DNA of 64,000 bases from Bacteroidales bacterium (GTDB taxonomy: Bacteria > Bacteroidota > Bacteroidia > Bacteroidales > UBA4417), in the NCBI GenBank assembly GCA_016707785.1, contig JADJGZ010000002.1, forward strand, positions 1 to 64,000, read 5' to 3'. The stretch's first letter is position 1; every line of letters begins with the position of its first letter. Positions 9,450-19,113 of the stretch are shown piece after piece. Below the pieces are notes generated by a model, which saw nothing but the letters and a program-made list of their open reading frames with translations, did not search any database and had not been told where the DNA came from. Position numbers and translations under genes: made by a program.

Positions 9450-10052
9450 CTATTTCCATTCAAGGGTCTGAACGAGGTGATCAATGTCTTTCTTAACGAA
9501 ATCGATAACGGGCATTAAAGAATCACTATTGGGTACAGCATCAAAATAAAGAGCCCCTCTTACAAAATGATGTACACTATCGGTCACATAAAACTGGTAA
9601 GGAGACGCAGCCCCTAAGCCCCTGATGTTATAGATCAACCCATATACTTTGTGCTCCGGATAGGAAATGAGCTGCTGCTCAATACTGGATGCTTTGGGGA
9701 TATGTTTTAAAGCCAGGGTCCGCGCATCTTCAGCATAAATATTCAGGTTGCCAGGATTCTCGATCTTCTTATAACTCATATGCACTTTCCCCCTGAAGCT
9801 TTTAAAATCAATATTGATCCAATTGGTTTCCTTCAGGGCTTGCGCATCGGGAGTAATAATTGCATATTCGGGAAACTCAAATTTGTAAGGGTATATTGAA
9901 TCCAGTAAACGGTAATTTTTTTCTGGCAGTGCAATCCTGAAATATCCCCTGGGTTTAGGGGTAAAATCATCCCTGTGGCAAGCAACAAATACAAACGCAG
10001 TGATCAGGAATAATAAGGGAAACCGGGCAGGGGATTTCAATGGGTTGTACAT
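9450..10052 (-). CDS. gldD: Gliding motility / type IX secretion lipoprotein GldD
   Basis: A 200-residue lipoprotein. The signal ends in a VFVAC lipobox with Cys25 lipidated, followed by PKPRGYFRIALPEK, the typical opening of GldD. GldD is required for gliding in Flavobacterium johnsoniae and is linked to type IX secretion, but it is also conserved in non-gliding Bacteroidota. It lies 44 bp downstream of gldE in the conserved order mutY-ssb-gldE-gldD. The length matches the family. A role in T9SS assembly agrees with the T9SS-sorted carboxypeptidase nearby. Confidence 0.93.
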   Translation of the reverse strand: MYNPLKSPARFPLLFLITAFVFVACHRDDFTPKPRGYFRIALPEKNYRLLDSIYPYKFEFPEYAIITPDAQALKETNWINIDFKSFRGKVHMSYKKIENPGNLNIYAEDARTLALKHIPKASSIEQQLISYPEHKVYGLIYNIRGLGAASPYQFYVTDSVHHFVRGALYFDAVPNSDSLMPVIDFVKKDIDHLVQTLEWK

Positions 10053-10096
10053 GAAACTGGGGGTTGTGTCAATAAACTTACGTGAATAAGCCGGAT

Positions 10097-11464
10097 TTAT
10101 TGTGAATTCACCTCTTCATCATCGAGAATGGTTACTTTAACCCGGCGGATCCTTCGTTTATCCAGTGCTTCAATTCTGAATACATAATTTTGAAATGGTA
10201 TTTGCTCGTGGTATTCGGGCATTTTGCCGGCTAATTCGAGAAGAAGTCCGGCAAGGGTGTCACTTTCTCCTTTGGCTTCTTCAAAGATGCGATCTTCAAT
10301 GCCTATGATCTTACAAAAGTCGTTGAGCAGTGTTTTTCCTTCAAAAATAAAATTCCGTTCATCTTGTTTCGAAAAACTGAATCCTTCACTTTCTGAATCA
10401 AATTCGTCATTAATATCCCCTACAATTTCTTCAATGATATCTTCAAGGGTTATTATTCCTGATGTTCCTCCATATTCATCAACCACAATGGCCATATGAA
10501 TTTTCTTCTCCTGGAATTCAAGCATCAGGTCGTTGATAGGTTTATTTTCCGGGACAAAAAAAGCTGTCCGGGCTAGTTGTACCCATTCAAAATTGCCATT
10601 TTTACTGAGATGAGGGAGTAAATCTTTGATATATAAGATCCCAATAATCTGATCAGGGGTTTCCCTGTAAACCGGAATTCTGGAATATCCTGAATCAATA
10701 ACAATCTTTATCAGTTCAGAGAACTTAGCCGTTTCGTCAACAGCAGTAATATCAACCCTTGGGCGCATAATTTCACGGGCACTGATGTCTCCAAACCGCG
10801 TAATGCTTTTCATGATCTTTCGGTCATCTTCGTTTGCTTCACCATCAGCCGTCAAATCAATAGCCGTAGAGAGATCATCCATTGTGAGTGTATATTTCCT
10901 GCCGGTGATTCTTTTATCAATAAGTCCGGTTGATTTAACAAGCAGGAAACTTAAAGGATAAAACAGCTTTACCATGACCGCCAAGGGACGGGCCATAGCA
11001 GAGGCAATCCTTATGGTTTGCCGGGTTGCCAATACTTTGGGCATGATTTCCCCCAAAAGAAGGATCAAAGAGGTAACTACTACTACCTGGATAACAAACC
11101 CCAGTAAGGGATACCTTGAAAAATCGGTAAGAGAGGCTGTGATATAGGTAGAAAGCATAACAATCCCCACATTCACGAAATTGTTGCCTATCAGGATCGT
11201 CGCCAGGAGTGTTTTAGGGCGATTCAGTAGCGTTAATACCTGGTTATTGGTGGTTGATTTTTTTGCCTTGATCTCATTGAGATCTGCAGCACTCAAAGAA
11301 AAATAGGCTATTTCGGAGGCTGAAATCGCAGCAGAGCAAAACAAAAGAACTATTACCATCAGAAAAGACAGAATCAAACCAAATGAGGTTGAAATATCTG
11401 TAGAGATGGCACCGGTAATGAAAATCTGGACGATTGAGAGAGTGCCAGGGAGAGGATCTTCCAA
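10097..11464 (-). CDS. gldE: Gliding motility-associated protein GldE (CNNM/CBS/CorC domains)
   Basis: A 455-residue inner-membrane protein of the HlyC/CorC superfamily. It has an N-terminal CNNM/DUF21 membrane domain (hydrophobic segments from about 22 to 185), then a CBS pair (about 225-345; note IMRPRVDI and the GGTSGIITLEDI segment), and a C-terminal transporter-associated CorC_HlyC domain (about 365-445). In Bacteroidota this architecture next to gldD is GldE, whose excess can suppress gldD defects in F. johnsoniae. It may couple ion or metal status to the gliding/T9SS machinery; the exact activity is not known. It is transcribed between ssb and gldD. Confidence 0.9.
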   Translation of the reverse strand: MEDPLPGTLSIVQIFITGAISTDISTSFGLILSFLMVIVLLFCSAAISASEIAYFSLSAADLNEIKAKKSTTNNQVLTLLNRPKTLLATILIGNNFVNVGIVMLSTYITASLTDFSRYPLLGFVIQVVVVTSLILLLGEIMPKVLATRQTIRIASAMARPLAVMVKLFYPLSFLLVKSTGLIDKRITGRKYTLTMDDLSTAIDLTADGEANEDDRKIMKSITRFGDISAREIMRPRVDITAVDETAKFSELIKIVIDSGYSRIPVYRETPDQIIGILYIKDLLPHLSKNGNFEWVQLARTAFFVPENKPINDLMLEFQEKKIHMAIVVDEYGGTSGIITLEDIIEEIVGDINDEFDSESEGFSFSKQDERNFIFEGKTLLNDFCKIIGIEDRIFEEAKGESDTLAGLLLELAGKMPEYHEQIPFQNYVFRIEALDKRRIRRVKVTILDDEEVNSQ

Positions 11465-11601
11465 TGTGTGCTACAATTAGTTAACTATAGGCAAAAATAC
11501 AATTTGTTTTAATAACAGGCAATATGAGATGATTCAACATTGACTAAAACCTTTATCCTGAATAAAGTATCATGATCAAATGCCTGAATACGCCCCTTTT
11601 A

Positions 11602-12051
11602 TCAGAATGGAAGATCTTCCTTCTCTTCAGGATTTGATGCAGCATTGGTTATTGGGGGTTGAACTGCCGGTGATGATGCCGGCTGTTGATATCCTGAAGT
11701 GCTATCATTCCCGGATTCCTTTCGTCCTCCCAGCAATACAAGGTTATCAACCTGTATCTCGGTTACAAACCTTTTCACTCCATCTTTTCCATCAAATGAA
11801 CGGCTCCTGATTTTACCTTCAACATATACCTGGCTGCCTTTCCTGAGATAGGTTTCTGCGATATCGGCAAGGCCTCTCCACATCACGACATTATGCCATT
11901 CTGTATGCTGGTTTTCATTCCCTTCCCTGTCGCGCTGAACCTCTGTAGTAGCCAGAGAAAATGATGCTTTCTTACCGGTTTCAAAATTCTGTACTTCCGG
12001 ATCTTTCCCCAGGTTCCCAATCAGGATCACCTTATTAACACCTCTTGCCAT
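11602..12051 (-). CDS. ssb: Single-stranded DNA-binding protein
   Basis: A 149-residue SSB. The OB fold occupies residues 1-105 (MARGVNKVILIGNLGKDPEV start, TEWHNVVMWRGLAD core). A flexible Gln/Ser/Pro-rich linker follows, and the acidic tail ends DLPF, the docking peptide for repair and replication partners. It binds single-stranded DNA in replication, recombination and repair. It lies between mutY and gldE, all on the minus strand. A -7-like box lies 31 bp upstream. Confidence 0.97.
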   Translation of the reverse strand: MARGVNKVILIGNLGKDPEVQNFETGKKASFSLATTEVQRDREGNENQHTEWHNVVMWRGLADIAETYLRKGSQVYVEGKIRSRSFDGKDGVKRFVTEIQVDNLVLLGGRKESGNDSTSGYQQPASSPAVQPPITNAASNPEEKEDLPF

Positions 12052-12081
12052 ATGCTCTTAAATTTTAAAATACCTTACTTG

Positions 12082-12089
12082 CAAAGTTA
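12082..12089 (-). promoter_or_regulatory. Bacteroidota-type -7 element for ssb
   Basis: Read on the minus strand this is TAACTTTG, a match to TAnnTTTG. It lies 31 bp upstream of the ssb start and in the mutY-ssb gap. No clear -33 TTG is present at the expected distance. Confidence 0.4.
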
Positions 12090-12118
12090 GGTATAAACCC
12101 TTGTGAAATAACCATTGT

Positions 12119-13225
12119 TCATATCATTTGGTCCCTGGTAAGACTATGCCTGATTGAATTAAGAAAACTGCCGGAAAGTAGATAATTTTCTATAAGCCGG
12201 GGTACCGGTAACTCCCCGATTCTATCTTTCTCAATCCACTGATTGGTTCCGATTTGCACTATTGGTGCCGACAGAGTGATATGGATAAAGACCGCTTTGA
12301 TATTTCTATGTGTAAGCTGATGCGCAAAAATACCGGAGACAGAATGAACACAATAGTCGTTGATTGTAAGTAACCTCTCCTGTTCTCCTTTTTCCAGGAC
12401 AGATGCTATTTCCATCGGACCGGCACTTTCTACCGATGGAAAATCGTAGAGGTTCTTCCAAATTCCTTGTGCTGTTCGTCTGCGAATCAGAATTTGCTCT
12501 TTCCCTTCAGTCATATATTCCATCACCAGGTAGTAAATATAGTGGTCACGGGCTGACTGTTTTGCATTTTTTACCGGCAGAAGGCCCACTTCACCTTTTT
12601 GAAACGCTAAGCAATACTGTTTTAAAGGACATTCTGGACAATCCGGATTCGAAGGCTTGCAAAATAAGGCCCCAAATTCCATCATGGCCTGGTTATACGT
12701 AGCCGGTTGATGAGATGGGATTAACTCATTGGAAGTTTTTTTCAGGATTTTCATCCCCATAGTACTATTTATCGGTTCATGAATGCCAAATAAGCGCGAG
12801 ATTACCCTGGCTACATTCCCATCGACCACTGGCACAGCTTCATTATACGCTATCGATGCTATGGCGGCTGCAGTATATTCTCCAACCCCCTTCAATTCCA
12901 GCAGTCCTTTGTAATCAATAGGGAATACTCCATTACGTTCATTAGCGATTACCCGTGCAGTATGATGCAAATTCCTTGCTCTTGAATAATACCCCAAACC
13001 TTGCCAGACCTTCAGGACCGTCTCTTCTGAAGCCCGGGCCAGAGCTTCGACATTGGGGAAGGTTTCCAGGAAACGATAGTAATATGACAATCCCTGGCTC
13101 ACCCGGGTTTGCTGCAGAATTACTTCCGATAACCATATGGAATAGGGATCTCTGGTATTTCTCCAGGGCAAATCCCTTTTATTATTGCTGTACCAATTGA
13201 TGAGTATGTCAGTGATTCCGGCCAT
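12119..13225 (-). CDS. mutY: A/G-specific adenine glycosylase
   Basis: A 368-residue base-excision repair enzyme that removes adenine mispaired with 8-oxoguanine. SEVILQQT carries the catalytic Glu34. A helix-hairpin-helix reads LKGVGEYTAAAI (111-122), with the catalytic Asp135 in VVDGNVAR. The 4Fe-4S cluster is C-x6-C-x2-C-x5-C (Cys189, 196, 199, 205). The C-terminal roughly 130 residues form the NUDIX-like 8-oxoG recognition domain. The frame extends 17 codons further upstream, but the MAG start at 13225 is where the family normally begins, and a -7 promoter box sits right in front of it. It is the first gene of the mutY-ssb-gldE-gldD cluster. Confidence 0.95.
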   Translation of the reverse strand: MAGITDILINWYSNNKRDLPWRNTRDPYSIWLSEVILQQTRVSQGLSYYYRFLETFPNVEALARASEETVLKVWQGLGYYSRARNLHHTARVIANERNGVFPIDYKGLLELKGVGEYTAAAIASIAYNEAVPVVDGNVARVISRLFGIHEPINSTMGMKILKKTSNELIPSHQPATYNQAMMEFGALFCKPSNPDCPECPLKQYCLAFQKGEVGLLPVKNAKQSARDHYIYYLVMEYMTEGKEQILIRRRTAQGIWKNLYDFPSVESAGPMEIASVLEKGEQERLLTINDYCVHSVSGIFAHQLTHRNIKAVFIHITLSAPIVQIGTNQWIEKDRIGELPVPRLIENYLLSGSFLNSIRHSLTRDQMI

Positions 13226-13230
13226 GGAAA

Positions 13231-13238
13231 CAAAAGTA
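13231..13238 (-). promoter_or_regulatory. Bacteroidota-type -7 element for mutY
   Basis: The minus strand reads TACTTTTG five bases before the mutY ATG at 13225. If used, the transcript would begin at or within a base or two of the start codon. No good -33 element is present, so this is tentative. Confidence 0.35.
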
Positions 13239-13342
13239 GGATAAGCAAGGGGAAAATGATAAAGAATATACTCCAATTGGATTCTTTTCTTGATTTTTAC
13301 ACTTGCAAATACCTCAAAGTTTTTTCATTCAAGTAAAAGAAC

Positions 13343-16201
13343 ATGAAACTAAATATACTCGCAGCATTTATCGCCTTATTATGGCTTATTTCGATGGAAA
13401 CCAATGCACAATCATCCACGAAAAAAAGCCTGAACCATACCGATTACGATTCCTGGAAAGCGCTGTCAAAACCCCAGATTTCTGCAAATGGTAATTGGGT
13501 GTCGTATGAAGTTAACCCGCAGAAAGGAGATGGATGGCTTCATTTGCACAACATATCAGTTGGAATGCACGATTCAATCTTCAGAGGACAGGAGGCATTA
13601 TTCAGCTATTCTTCCGATTTGCTGGTATTCAGAATAAAACAGCCGGAAGATTCAATCAGAAAACTTAAGCTGGCAAAAAAGAAGAAAGATGAGATGCCAA
13701 AAGACTCCCTGGGAATCTGGCTGCTGGGAAAAGACTCCCTGTATAAGTCATCAGGATTGAAATCCTTTCAGCTACCTAAAGAAGGTGGCTCCTGGATAGC
13801 TTCGCTTCACGAAAAAGCTAAAGTGAAAGAGGCAGAAAAGGATACTCTCAGCAAGGTCAGCGAACCTGATTCAACCTCCATTGAAACAAAAGAAAAACCT
13901 AAAACAGAAAAGAAAAAAGCGAAAGGAGCTTTCAACGATAAGGAAACCTATACTCTCACCCTGCAGAATCCTTTGTCAGGATTTGTCTTAACGGTTGATA
14001 ATGTTACCGAATCCTCCTTTTCAAAAAATGGATTCCTTTTTGCATACATCACTCTTACCAAAGACTCCATTGATACAACTTCGGTCCATGTTTTCGATAC
14101 CCGCTCTCTTCAGTCGCGAATGATTCTCAAACAACCGGGATTCGCTTCAAAACCGGTATCTGATGATGCCGGCAAACAATTGGCTTTTCTTTTCACCGGT
14201 GATACTTCCAAGGTAAAACGTTTTTCCCTGCAGTTGTGGAATGAAAAACTACTGTCTCCCATTAAAGTTGCCGACACTGCAAGCCGGGGAATACCCAATC
14301 AATGGGAAGTAAGTGAAAATGGAAAAATTTCCTTTTCGGAAGATGGCACAAAACTATATTTCGAAACCATGCCCAAGGTTCCGCAACCGGTAACTGATAC
14401 TTTACTTGACGAAGAAAAAGTGAGGGTCGATGTTTGGAACTGGCAGGACAACAGGCTCCAAACCCAGCAACTGAAAGAACTCGAAGATGATTTGAAACGC
14501 TCCTATTTGAGTGTTTACCGTATCCCTGACAAAAAAATTATCCAGCTGGCAGATACATTGATTACACAGGTGAGGACGATTAAAAAAGGTAACGGGGAAT
14601 TGGCCCTTGGGTTCTCGTCGATTCCCTATCTGCTTCAAACTTCATGGGAAAACAATAGTTACAAGGATGCATTTCTACTGGACCTGAAAACAGGCATCAA
14701 AAAGAAAACACTCGTTAAAAAAGGCTTCACTGTTAACCTTTCACCTGAAGGGAAATACCTCATATGGTACGAAGGCGACGAAAAAATTTGGTATCTGATG
14801 GACCTCATAAAATCACAGATCAGGAATATTTCTCAATCAGTTCCTTTTGCATTTTATGAAGAGGATCATGATGTACCTTCAACCCCCGGCCCATATGGTA
14901 TTGCTGGTTGGACCACCGACGATGCTTCTGTCCTGATTTATGACAAATATGATATCTGGCAGTTTGATCCAAAAGGTTTGAAAGGGCCTGTTAACCTAAC
15001 AAACGGGCGTGCCGGAAAAGTCATTCACCGATACGTAAACCTTGATCCGGAGGCACTCTCCATAAACCCGGCTTCATCTGTAATAATAAAAACGGTGGAA
15101 GAAGAAAGCAGGAAACAAGGGTTTTCAAGTTTGATTATTAATCAGCCCGGCAGCTTAAAGTACCTCTCGGAAGCTGATGCAGAATACACAAATCCAATAA
15201 AGGCTAAGCTTGCAGATGAATTAATCTGGCAACGTTCTACCTATACACAATATCCAGATCTCTGGACCAGTAAACTCGATTTCTCAGAAGTTGAAAAGCT
15301 TTCAATAACCAATCCACAACAATCCTCTTTCTGGTGGGGGACGGTTGAAGCAGTTAGCTGGACCTCTCTCGAAGGAATTTCACTTAAAGGTTTGCTCTAT
15401 AAACCTGAAAACTTCTCTGATACCGCTAAATATCCTATGATAGTGTATTTCTATGAGAAATATTCCGAGGCCATCCATTCACATTATGTGCCTAATCCTT
15501 CCAGATCAACTGTGAATTTCCCCTTTTACAACAGCAATGGGTACCTGGTGTTTATTCCGGATATTCATTATACCACAGGTCAGCCCGGTGAGGATGCCTA
15601 TATCTGTATTATGAGTGGGGTGCTGGAAATGATGAAACGTCCTTATGTAGACACAGAGCACATGGGTATTCAGGGACAGAGTTGGGGTGGCTACCAGGTT
15701 GCTTACCTTGTTACAAGGACCGGCCTGTTTAAAGCGGCAATGTCAGGTGCTCCGGTAAGCAATATGACTTCAGCTTACGGGGGAATAAGGTGGGAAAGCG
15801 GATTAGTACGTCAGTTCCAATATGAACAGGGACAAAGCCGAATTGGCAACACCTTGTGGGAAAACAGGGAATTGTATCTGAAAAACTCCCCGGTATTCTT
15901 CGCCGATAAAGTCACGACACCCCTGTTGATTATGAGCAACGATAATGATGGGGCTGTCCCCTGGCAACAAGGAATTGAACTTTTTACCGCACTTCGACGA
16001 CTGGGCAAACCATCTTGGTTACTGAATTATAATGGTGATGAACATAACCTCACTAAACGCCCGAACCGAATGGACCTGGCAATTCGAATGAATCAATTTT
16101 TCGATCATTATCTGAAGGACAAACCTATGCCTTTATGGATGAGTAAGGGTATTCCGGCAATTAAAAAAGGGAAGGAATTTGGTTATGAGCCTGAGGAATA
16201 A
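13343..16201 (+). CDS. Secreted S9 family prolyl oligopeptidase-like peptidase
   Basis: A 952-residue serine peptidase. Residues 1-23 form a signal peptide ending NAQS, so it acts in the periplasm or outside. The long middle is a beta-propeller-like region interrupted by a Lys/Glu-rich low-complexity stretch (about 165-200). The C-terminal alpha/beta hydrolase (about 690-930) holds the triad: Ser780 in GQSWGGY, an Asp in SNDNDGAV (Asp867 or Asp869) and His901 in GDEHN. S9 enzymes cut short peptides, often after proline or hydrophobic residues. It fits a peptide-degrading lifestyle together with the M14 and C69 peptidases in this window. It is divergent from mutY. Confidence 0.93.
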   Translation: MKLNILAAFIALLWLISMETNAQSSTKKSLNHTDYDSWKALSKPQISANGNWVSYEVNPQKGDGWLHLHNISVGMHDSIFRGQEALFSYSSDLLVFRIKQPEDSIRKLKLAKKKKDEMPKDSLGIWLLGKDSLYKSSGLKSFQLPKEGGSWIASLHEKAKVKEAEKDTLSKVSEPDSTSIETKEKPKTEKKKAKGAFNDKETYTLTLQNPLSGFVLTVDNVTESSFSKNGFLFAYITLTKDSIDTTSVHVFDTRSLQSRMILKQPGFASKPVSDDAGKQLAFLFTGDTSKVKRFSLQLWNEKLLSPIKVADTASRGIPNQWEVSENGKISFSEDGTKLYFETMPKVPQPVTDTLLDEEKVRVDVWNWQDNRLQTQQLKELEDDLKRSYLSVYRIPDKKIIQLADTLITQVRTIKKGNGELALGFSSIPYLLQTSWENNSYKDAFLLDLKTGIKKKTLVKKGFTVNLSPEGKYLIWYEGDEKIWYLMDLIKSQIRNISQSVPFAFYEEDHDVPSTPGPYGIAGWTTDDASVLIYDKYDIWQFDPKGLKGPVNLTNGRAGKVIHRYVNLDPEALSINPASSVIIKTVEEESRKQGFSSLIINQPGSLKYLSEADAEYTNPIKAKLADELIWQRSTYTQYPDLWTSKLDFSEVEKLSITNPQQSSFWWGTVEAVSWTSLEGISLKGLLYKPENFSDTAKYPMIVYFYEKYSEAIHSHYVPNPSRSTVNFPFYNSNGYLVFIPDIHYTTGQPGEDAYICIMSGVLEMMKRPYVDTEHMGIQGQSWGGYQVAYLVTRTGLFKAAMSGAPVSNMTSAYGGIRWESGLVRQFQYEQGQSRIGNTLWENRELYLKNSPVFFADKVTTPLLIMSNDNDGAVPWQQGIELFTALRRLGKPSWLLNYNGDEHNLTKRPNRMDLAIRMNQFFDHYLKDKPMPLWMSKGIPAIKKGKEFGYEPEE

Positions 16202-16211
16202 ATGATGGCAT

Positions 16212-16733
16212 TTATTTGACAAGAGCTAGAATCAGATCACTGTATGATTTATCAATTAATTCATACTTTCCTGTTTTGAATATCTCCAGGTAGCTGTTGC
16301 ATTGTTGTTTAAGTTCTTCAATGCTATACTTATCTTCATTGTCGATGGCTTCAACTTCTATAAAAAATCCAAGTTCCCTTATGTGGTCAAGGTGGAATTT
16401 TACATTTTCGATGAAATAGATTTTCCTTGTTTTGTCAACTATGGTAAATATACCCAATTGAGCTGTCAGGATTTCTTTCAGTGCGACGTTAGGTTCATAT
16501 TTGAATAAAATGACCTTGGATAATTTAGCATCAGCAATATTCTCCCTCTCATAGCTTATCAATGCATTCTCAATATTTCCCTCCCGAAGCTTCAACCTTC
16601 CTTTTGGGACATTAAAATATGTATCGATCTGATGGTCAACTCCTTTAAAATCTGCATGTAATTCCCTGAGAATTTGTTCGAATGGTTCCAGGCTTTCAAC
16701 TTTTGCCTTGAACTCAAAGTTTTTTATGTTCAT
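16212..16733 (-). CDS. CYTH-domain protein (class IV adenylate cyclase-like)
   Basis: A 173-residue protein of the CYTH (CyaB-thiamine triphosphatase) fold. The N-terminal EFKAKV strand is the variant of the ExExK signature that binds metal and triphosphate. Further acidic and basic strand residues follow (DTYFNV, KLREG, FHLDHI, FIEVEA), matching the eight-stranded tunnel. Members act on triphosphate substrates, as adenylate cyclase IV, thiamine-triphosphatase or polyphosphatase; which applies here cannot be told. It converges with the S9 peptidase gene and lies 33 bp after the basic-headed membrane protein gene on the same strand. Confidence 0.85.
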   Translation of the reverse strand: MNIKNFEFKAKVESLEPFEQILRELHADFKGVDHQIDTYFNVPKGRLKLREGNIENALISYERENIADAKLSKVILFKYEPNVALKEILTAQLGIFTIVDKTRKIYFIENVKFHLDHIRELGFFIEVEAIDNEDKYSIEELKQQCNSYLEIFKTGKYELIDKSYSDLILALVK

Positions 16734-16766
16734 TTTTTTAAGTCTGAGTGGCCGGAAACTGATCCC

Positions 16767-18005
16767 CTAGAAAAGCTGCAATCCGAAATTGAGCAGTAAC
16801 CGGTAGAAGAACAAGAGAGCAATCACGATGATGACAATACTCCAGCGGAAGTAGTTGGCCTGAACCTTACCTGTATTGGCTATATTATCATTCCTTATTG
16901 AATTGTATGTCAAAATTGAAGGAAACAATAATAAGGCAGGTGTGATAGTCTTTAAAGTAAGTGGTAAATAATATACCGGACGCGATAATGCCAGGAAAAC
17001 CCCTGCCCCAATTAGCCATGGAATGAATACATTGCTAAGGATATAAGCGAATCTGTATTTCGATGTAATGAAAACCGGATAGCTGGATGACAGAAGGAAA
17101 AGCGGTGTGATAAGTCGGCCAATTAATAGTGAAATGGTGATGGAAAGCACAGCAAATACAATTTCTTCCACATCAAACATTGAACTCATAAATAACCATT
17201 CAGAAGCATAAATGAACTCTGTACGGGTAACAAATCCTACAAGGTAAGCTCCAAAGAAAAAGTTGATCCCATTCACAAAACCCCATAGATAAAATAGCCT
17301 CAATTTCTTGTTGAGCAGGCTTTTGCTGAAATAAAGTTTCAGCATGATGAAGCCAGTTACCAGGCTGATCACGGGTCCGGAAGCGAAAATTCCGATCAGG
17401 GCAGTCCTGGTATAAAGCTGGGATCCTGCAAACAAAGGAAATTTAACCCTGTAATAATACCAGACTGTTGGAATATCAAACCCCTTGGCAACCAGCATAG
17501 TTGTAAACTGGTTGATAATATAAATCAATAAAAAAGAGAGAATAAAATAGGTTGTCGACTGTATCAGGCTAATTGAATATTTGTTTCTTAACTCACTTGT
17601 CTGGAAAATATCCTTAAAAGATTGGACAATGATCTTTATTCTATTCCTTTGAGCGTATTTCCTTTCTTCTCTCATCTGCTCCATCAGCAAATGATGATCC
17701 TTATTTTTCTCATTCGTAAAAAGCGTTTTCAAAGGGTTTTTCTTGAACCGTTCCAACCATCTCTTTCTTTCTAAACGCTTATTTTGCCTGTACTCTTGTT
17801 TTAATTCCCTTTTCAACTCTTGCTCAGGGTTAAGTTTAAAGCTTTGAAAAGGATGCGACAGGAAGTTCTTTCTGCGCAGTTTTTTCTCCTGCCGGGCTTC
17901 TTCCTTCATCTTCTTGCGCATGGCTTTGTTATACATTCTCATACGCCTCTTATCAGCATTTAGCTTCTGGCGATACTCCAATTGATAACGTGACCTTTTG
18001 AACAT
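16767..18005 (-). CDS. Polytopic membrane protein with highly basic N-terminal region (paralogue A)
   Basis: A 412-residue protein in two parts. The first roughly 135 residues are extremely rich in Lys, Arg, Glu and Gln and look like a cytosolic basic helix or coiled coil. Residues of about 145-410 contain six to seven membrane helices. It is clearly related to the gene at 22065-23543: both have the layout of a first helix ending in an MxVA segment, then WYYYRVKFP / LYYYEVMFP, a GP(V/L)xSL motif and a glycine-rich helix with GAxxxG. I do not recognise a named family. The GP motif inside a membrane helix is faintly like membrane proteases, but no HExxH zinc motif is present, so no function is assigned. 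Confidence 0.7.
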   Translation of the reverse strand: MFKRSRYQLEYRQKLNADKRRMRMYNKAMRKKMKEEARQEKKLRRKNFLSHPFQSFKLNPEQELKRELKQEYRQNKRLERKRWLERFKKNPLKTLFTNEKNKDHHLLMEQMREERKYAQRNRIKIIVQSFKDIFQTSELRNKYSISLIQSTTYFILSFLLIYIINQFTTMLVAKGFDIPTVWYYYRVKFPLFAGSQLYTRTALIGIFASGPVISLVTGFIMLKLYFSKSLLNKKLRLFYLWGFVNGINFFFGAYLVGFVTRTEFIYASEWLFMSSMFDVEEIVFAVLSITISLLIGRLITPLFLLSSSYPVFITSKYRFAYILSNVFIPWLIGAGVFLALSRPVYYLPLTLKTITPALLLFPSILTYNSIRNDNIANTGKVQANYFRWSIVIIVIALLFFYRLLLNFGLQLF

Positions 18006-18392
18006 TCGGAATTATATTTCTGTTGTTACAAGTATATACTTCAGGAAACAAGAGGCCCTTTGCAGCCTAAATTGGATCAAACAGACGGCTGAATGACTAA
18101 TTAAATAAAGAAGACTTCAACCAGAGTATCCACTCCCAAACATACATCTTTTTTGTTAAGGTTGGTACTCAATTACCCAAATCAAACGGCTAAGTCGAAT
18201 GAAAATGATTCAGATTCAGTATAAATTGATTAACTTTACATTGTCCTGGATCTGTAAGGCAGATTCTTGCTGCAAAGTTATTCCAGTTATACCTTTGCAA
18301 TCTCATTTCACTTTCTGTTATCGGGCGGGAAATCCTGAAAACGCCTGCATATTTCTGCCAAGTACTCAGTATTCCCTTTGCGATACACGATT
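18006..18392. other. Non-coding stretch, no gene supported
   Basis: A divergent gap of 387 bp between the basic membrane protein and the TPR gene. A 65-codon frame on the plus strand (18199-18396) is Cys/Ile-rich with no family features and overlaps the TPR start, so it is not called. I see no hairpin with a T-tract and no complete TTG/TAnnTTTG promoter. Confidence 0.5.
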
Positions 18393-19106
18393 ATGAATCA
18401 CTCTGGTAATTTTTTTAATTATATCGGTTCAATTTTATCCTTTAACAGGATACGATCGTATATCTCTTTCCTGCATGGGAAGTCTCACAAACGATCGAAA
18501 AATCATTCAGAAGCAATCAGGGATTTTACCCGGGCCTTAAGAATTGACCCCCGGAATCCTAAAGCCTATTATGAGCGCGGACTGGCAAAAATTGCTATGA
18601 ACGAATATCCGGGTGCTGTGGAGGACCTCACAAAAGCTATACGCTATAACCCCCGATTCTATGAGGCCTATTATTCCAGGGGAAATGCATATTTCCAGTT
18701 AGGTGAATACCCGCTGGCTATTAAAGACCTTCAGAAGGTACTCCAGTTGAAACCCTCTTTTACTGATGCCTTATCAATGAGTGGAAATACCCGTTTCTAT
18801 ATGAATGACCTTGTTGGGGCTATGCAAGACTTTTCACATGCTCTCAAAAAGGACCCGCATGACCCGGTTTTATATTACAACAGAGGCAATACGCGGTTGA
18901 AAATGGATGATGCCCGTGGAGCTATGCTGGATTTTAATGCTGCAATCCAGCTTGATCCTAATTATGCGGATGCTTACATTGCACGTGGTAATGCCAAAAT
19001 GGCCCTCGGCAGTGAAACCGGGGCATCTCTTGATTGGGCCAAAGCTGAAAAAATCAGATTAAACAGTCCTCCTGTATCACAAAGAATAAGCCCGGTTACC
19101 GGTTAA
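18393..19106 (+). CDS. Tetratricopeptide repeat protein
   Basis: A protein of 237 residues with five to six TPR units from about residue 35 to 225. Each shows the W/Y-x2-x(L/I)-G-x3-(A/Y) pattern, for example AYYERGLAKIAMNEY, AYYSRGNAYFQLGEY and VLYYNRGNTRLKMDD, with DPxxPxAY or NPxFxEAY turns. TPRs form a helical scaffold that binds partner proteins; the partner is unknown. No clear signal peptide is seen. A TTG five codons earlier is possible, but the ATG at 18393 is preferred. The end lies 7 bp from the convergent nfo gene. Confidence 0.85.
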   Translation: MNHSGNFFNYIGSILSFNRIRSYISFLHGKSHKRSKNHSEAIRDFTRALRIDPRNPKAYYERGLAKIAMNEYPGAVEDLTKAIRYNPRFYEAYYSRGNAYFQLGEYPLAIKDLQKVLQLKPSFTDALSMSGNTRFYMNDLVGAMQDFSHALKKDPHDPVLYYNRGNTRLKMDDARGAMLDFNAAIQLDPNYADAYIARGNAKMALGSETGASLDWAKAEKIRLNSPPVSQRISPVTG

Positions 19107-19113
19107 GCCCCTA

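Noticed and set aside
13343..16201. Lys/Glu-rich stretch in the S9 peptidase as a frameshift or foreign insert
   Set aside because: The frame stays open and the downstream triad is intact; low-complexity loops occur in this family.
18199..18396. 65-codon plus-strand frame before the TPR gene
   Set aside because: Protein composition is not convincing, no family features, and its end overlaps the TPR start.
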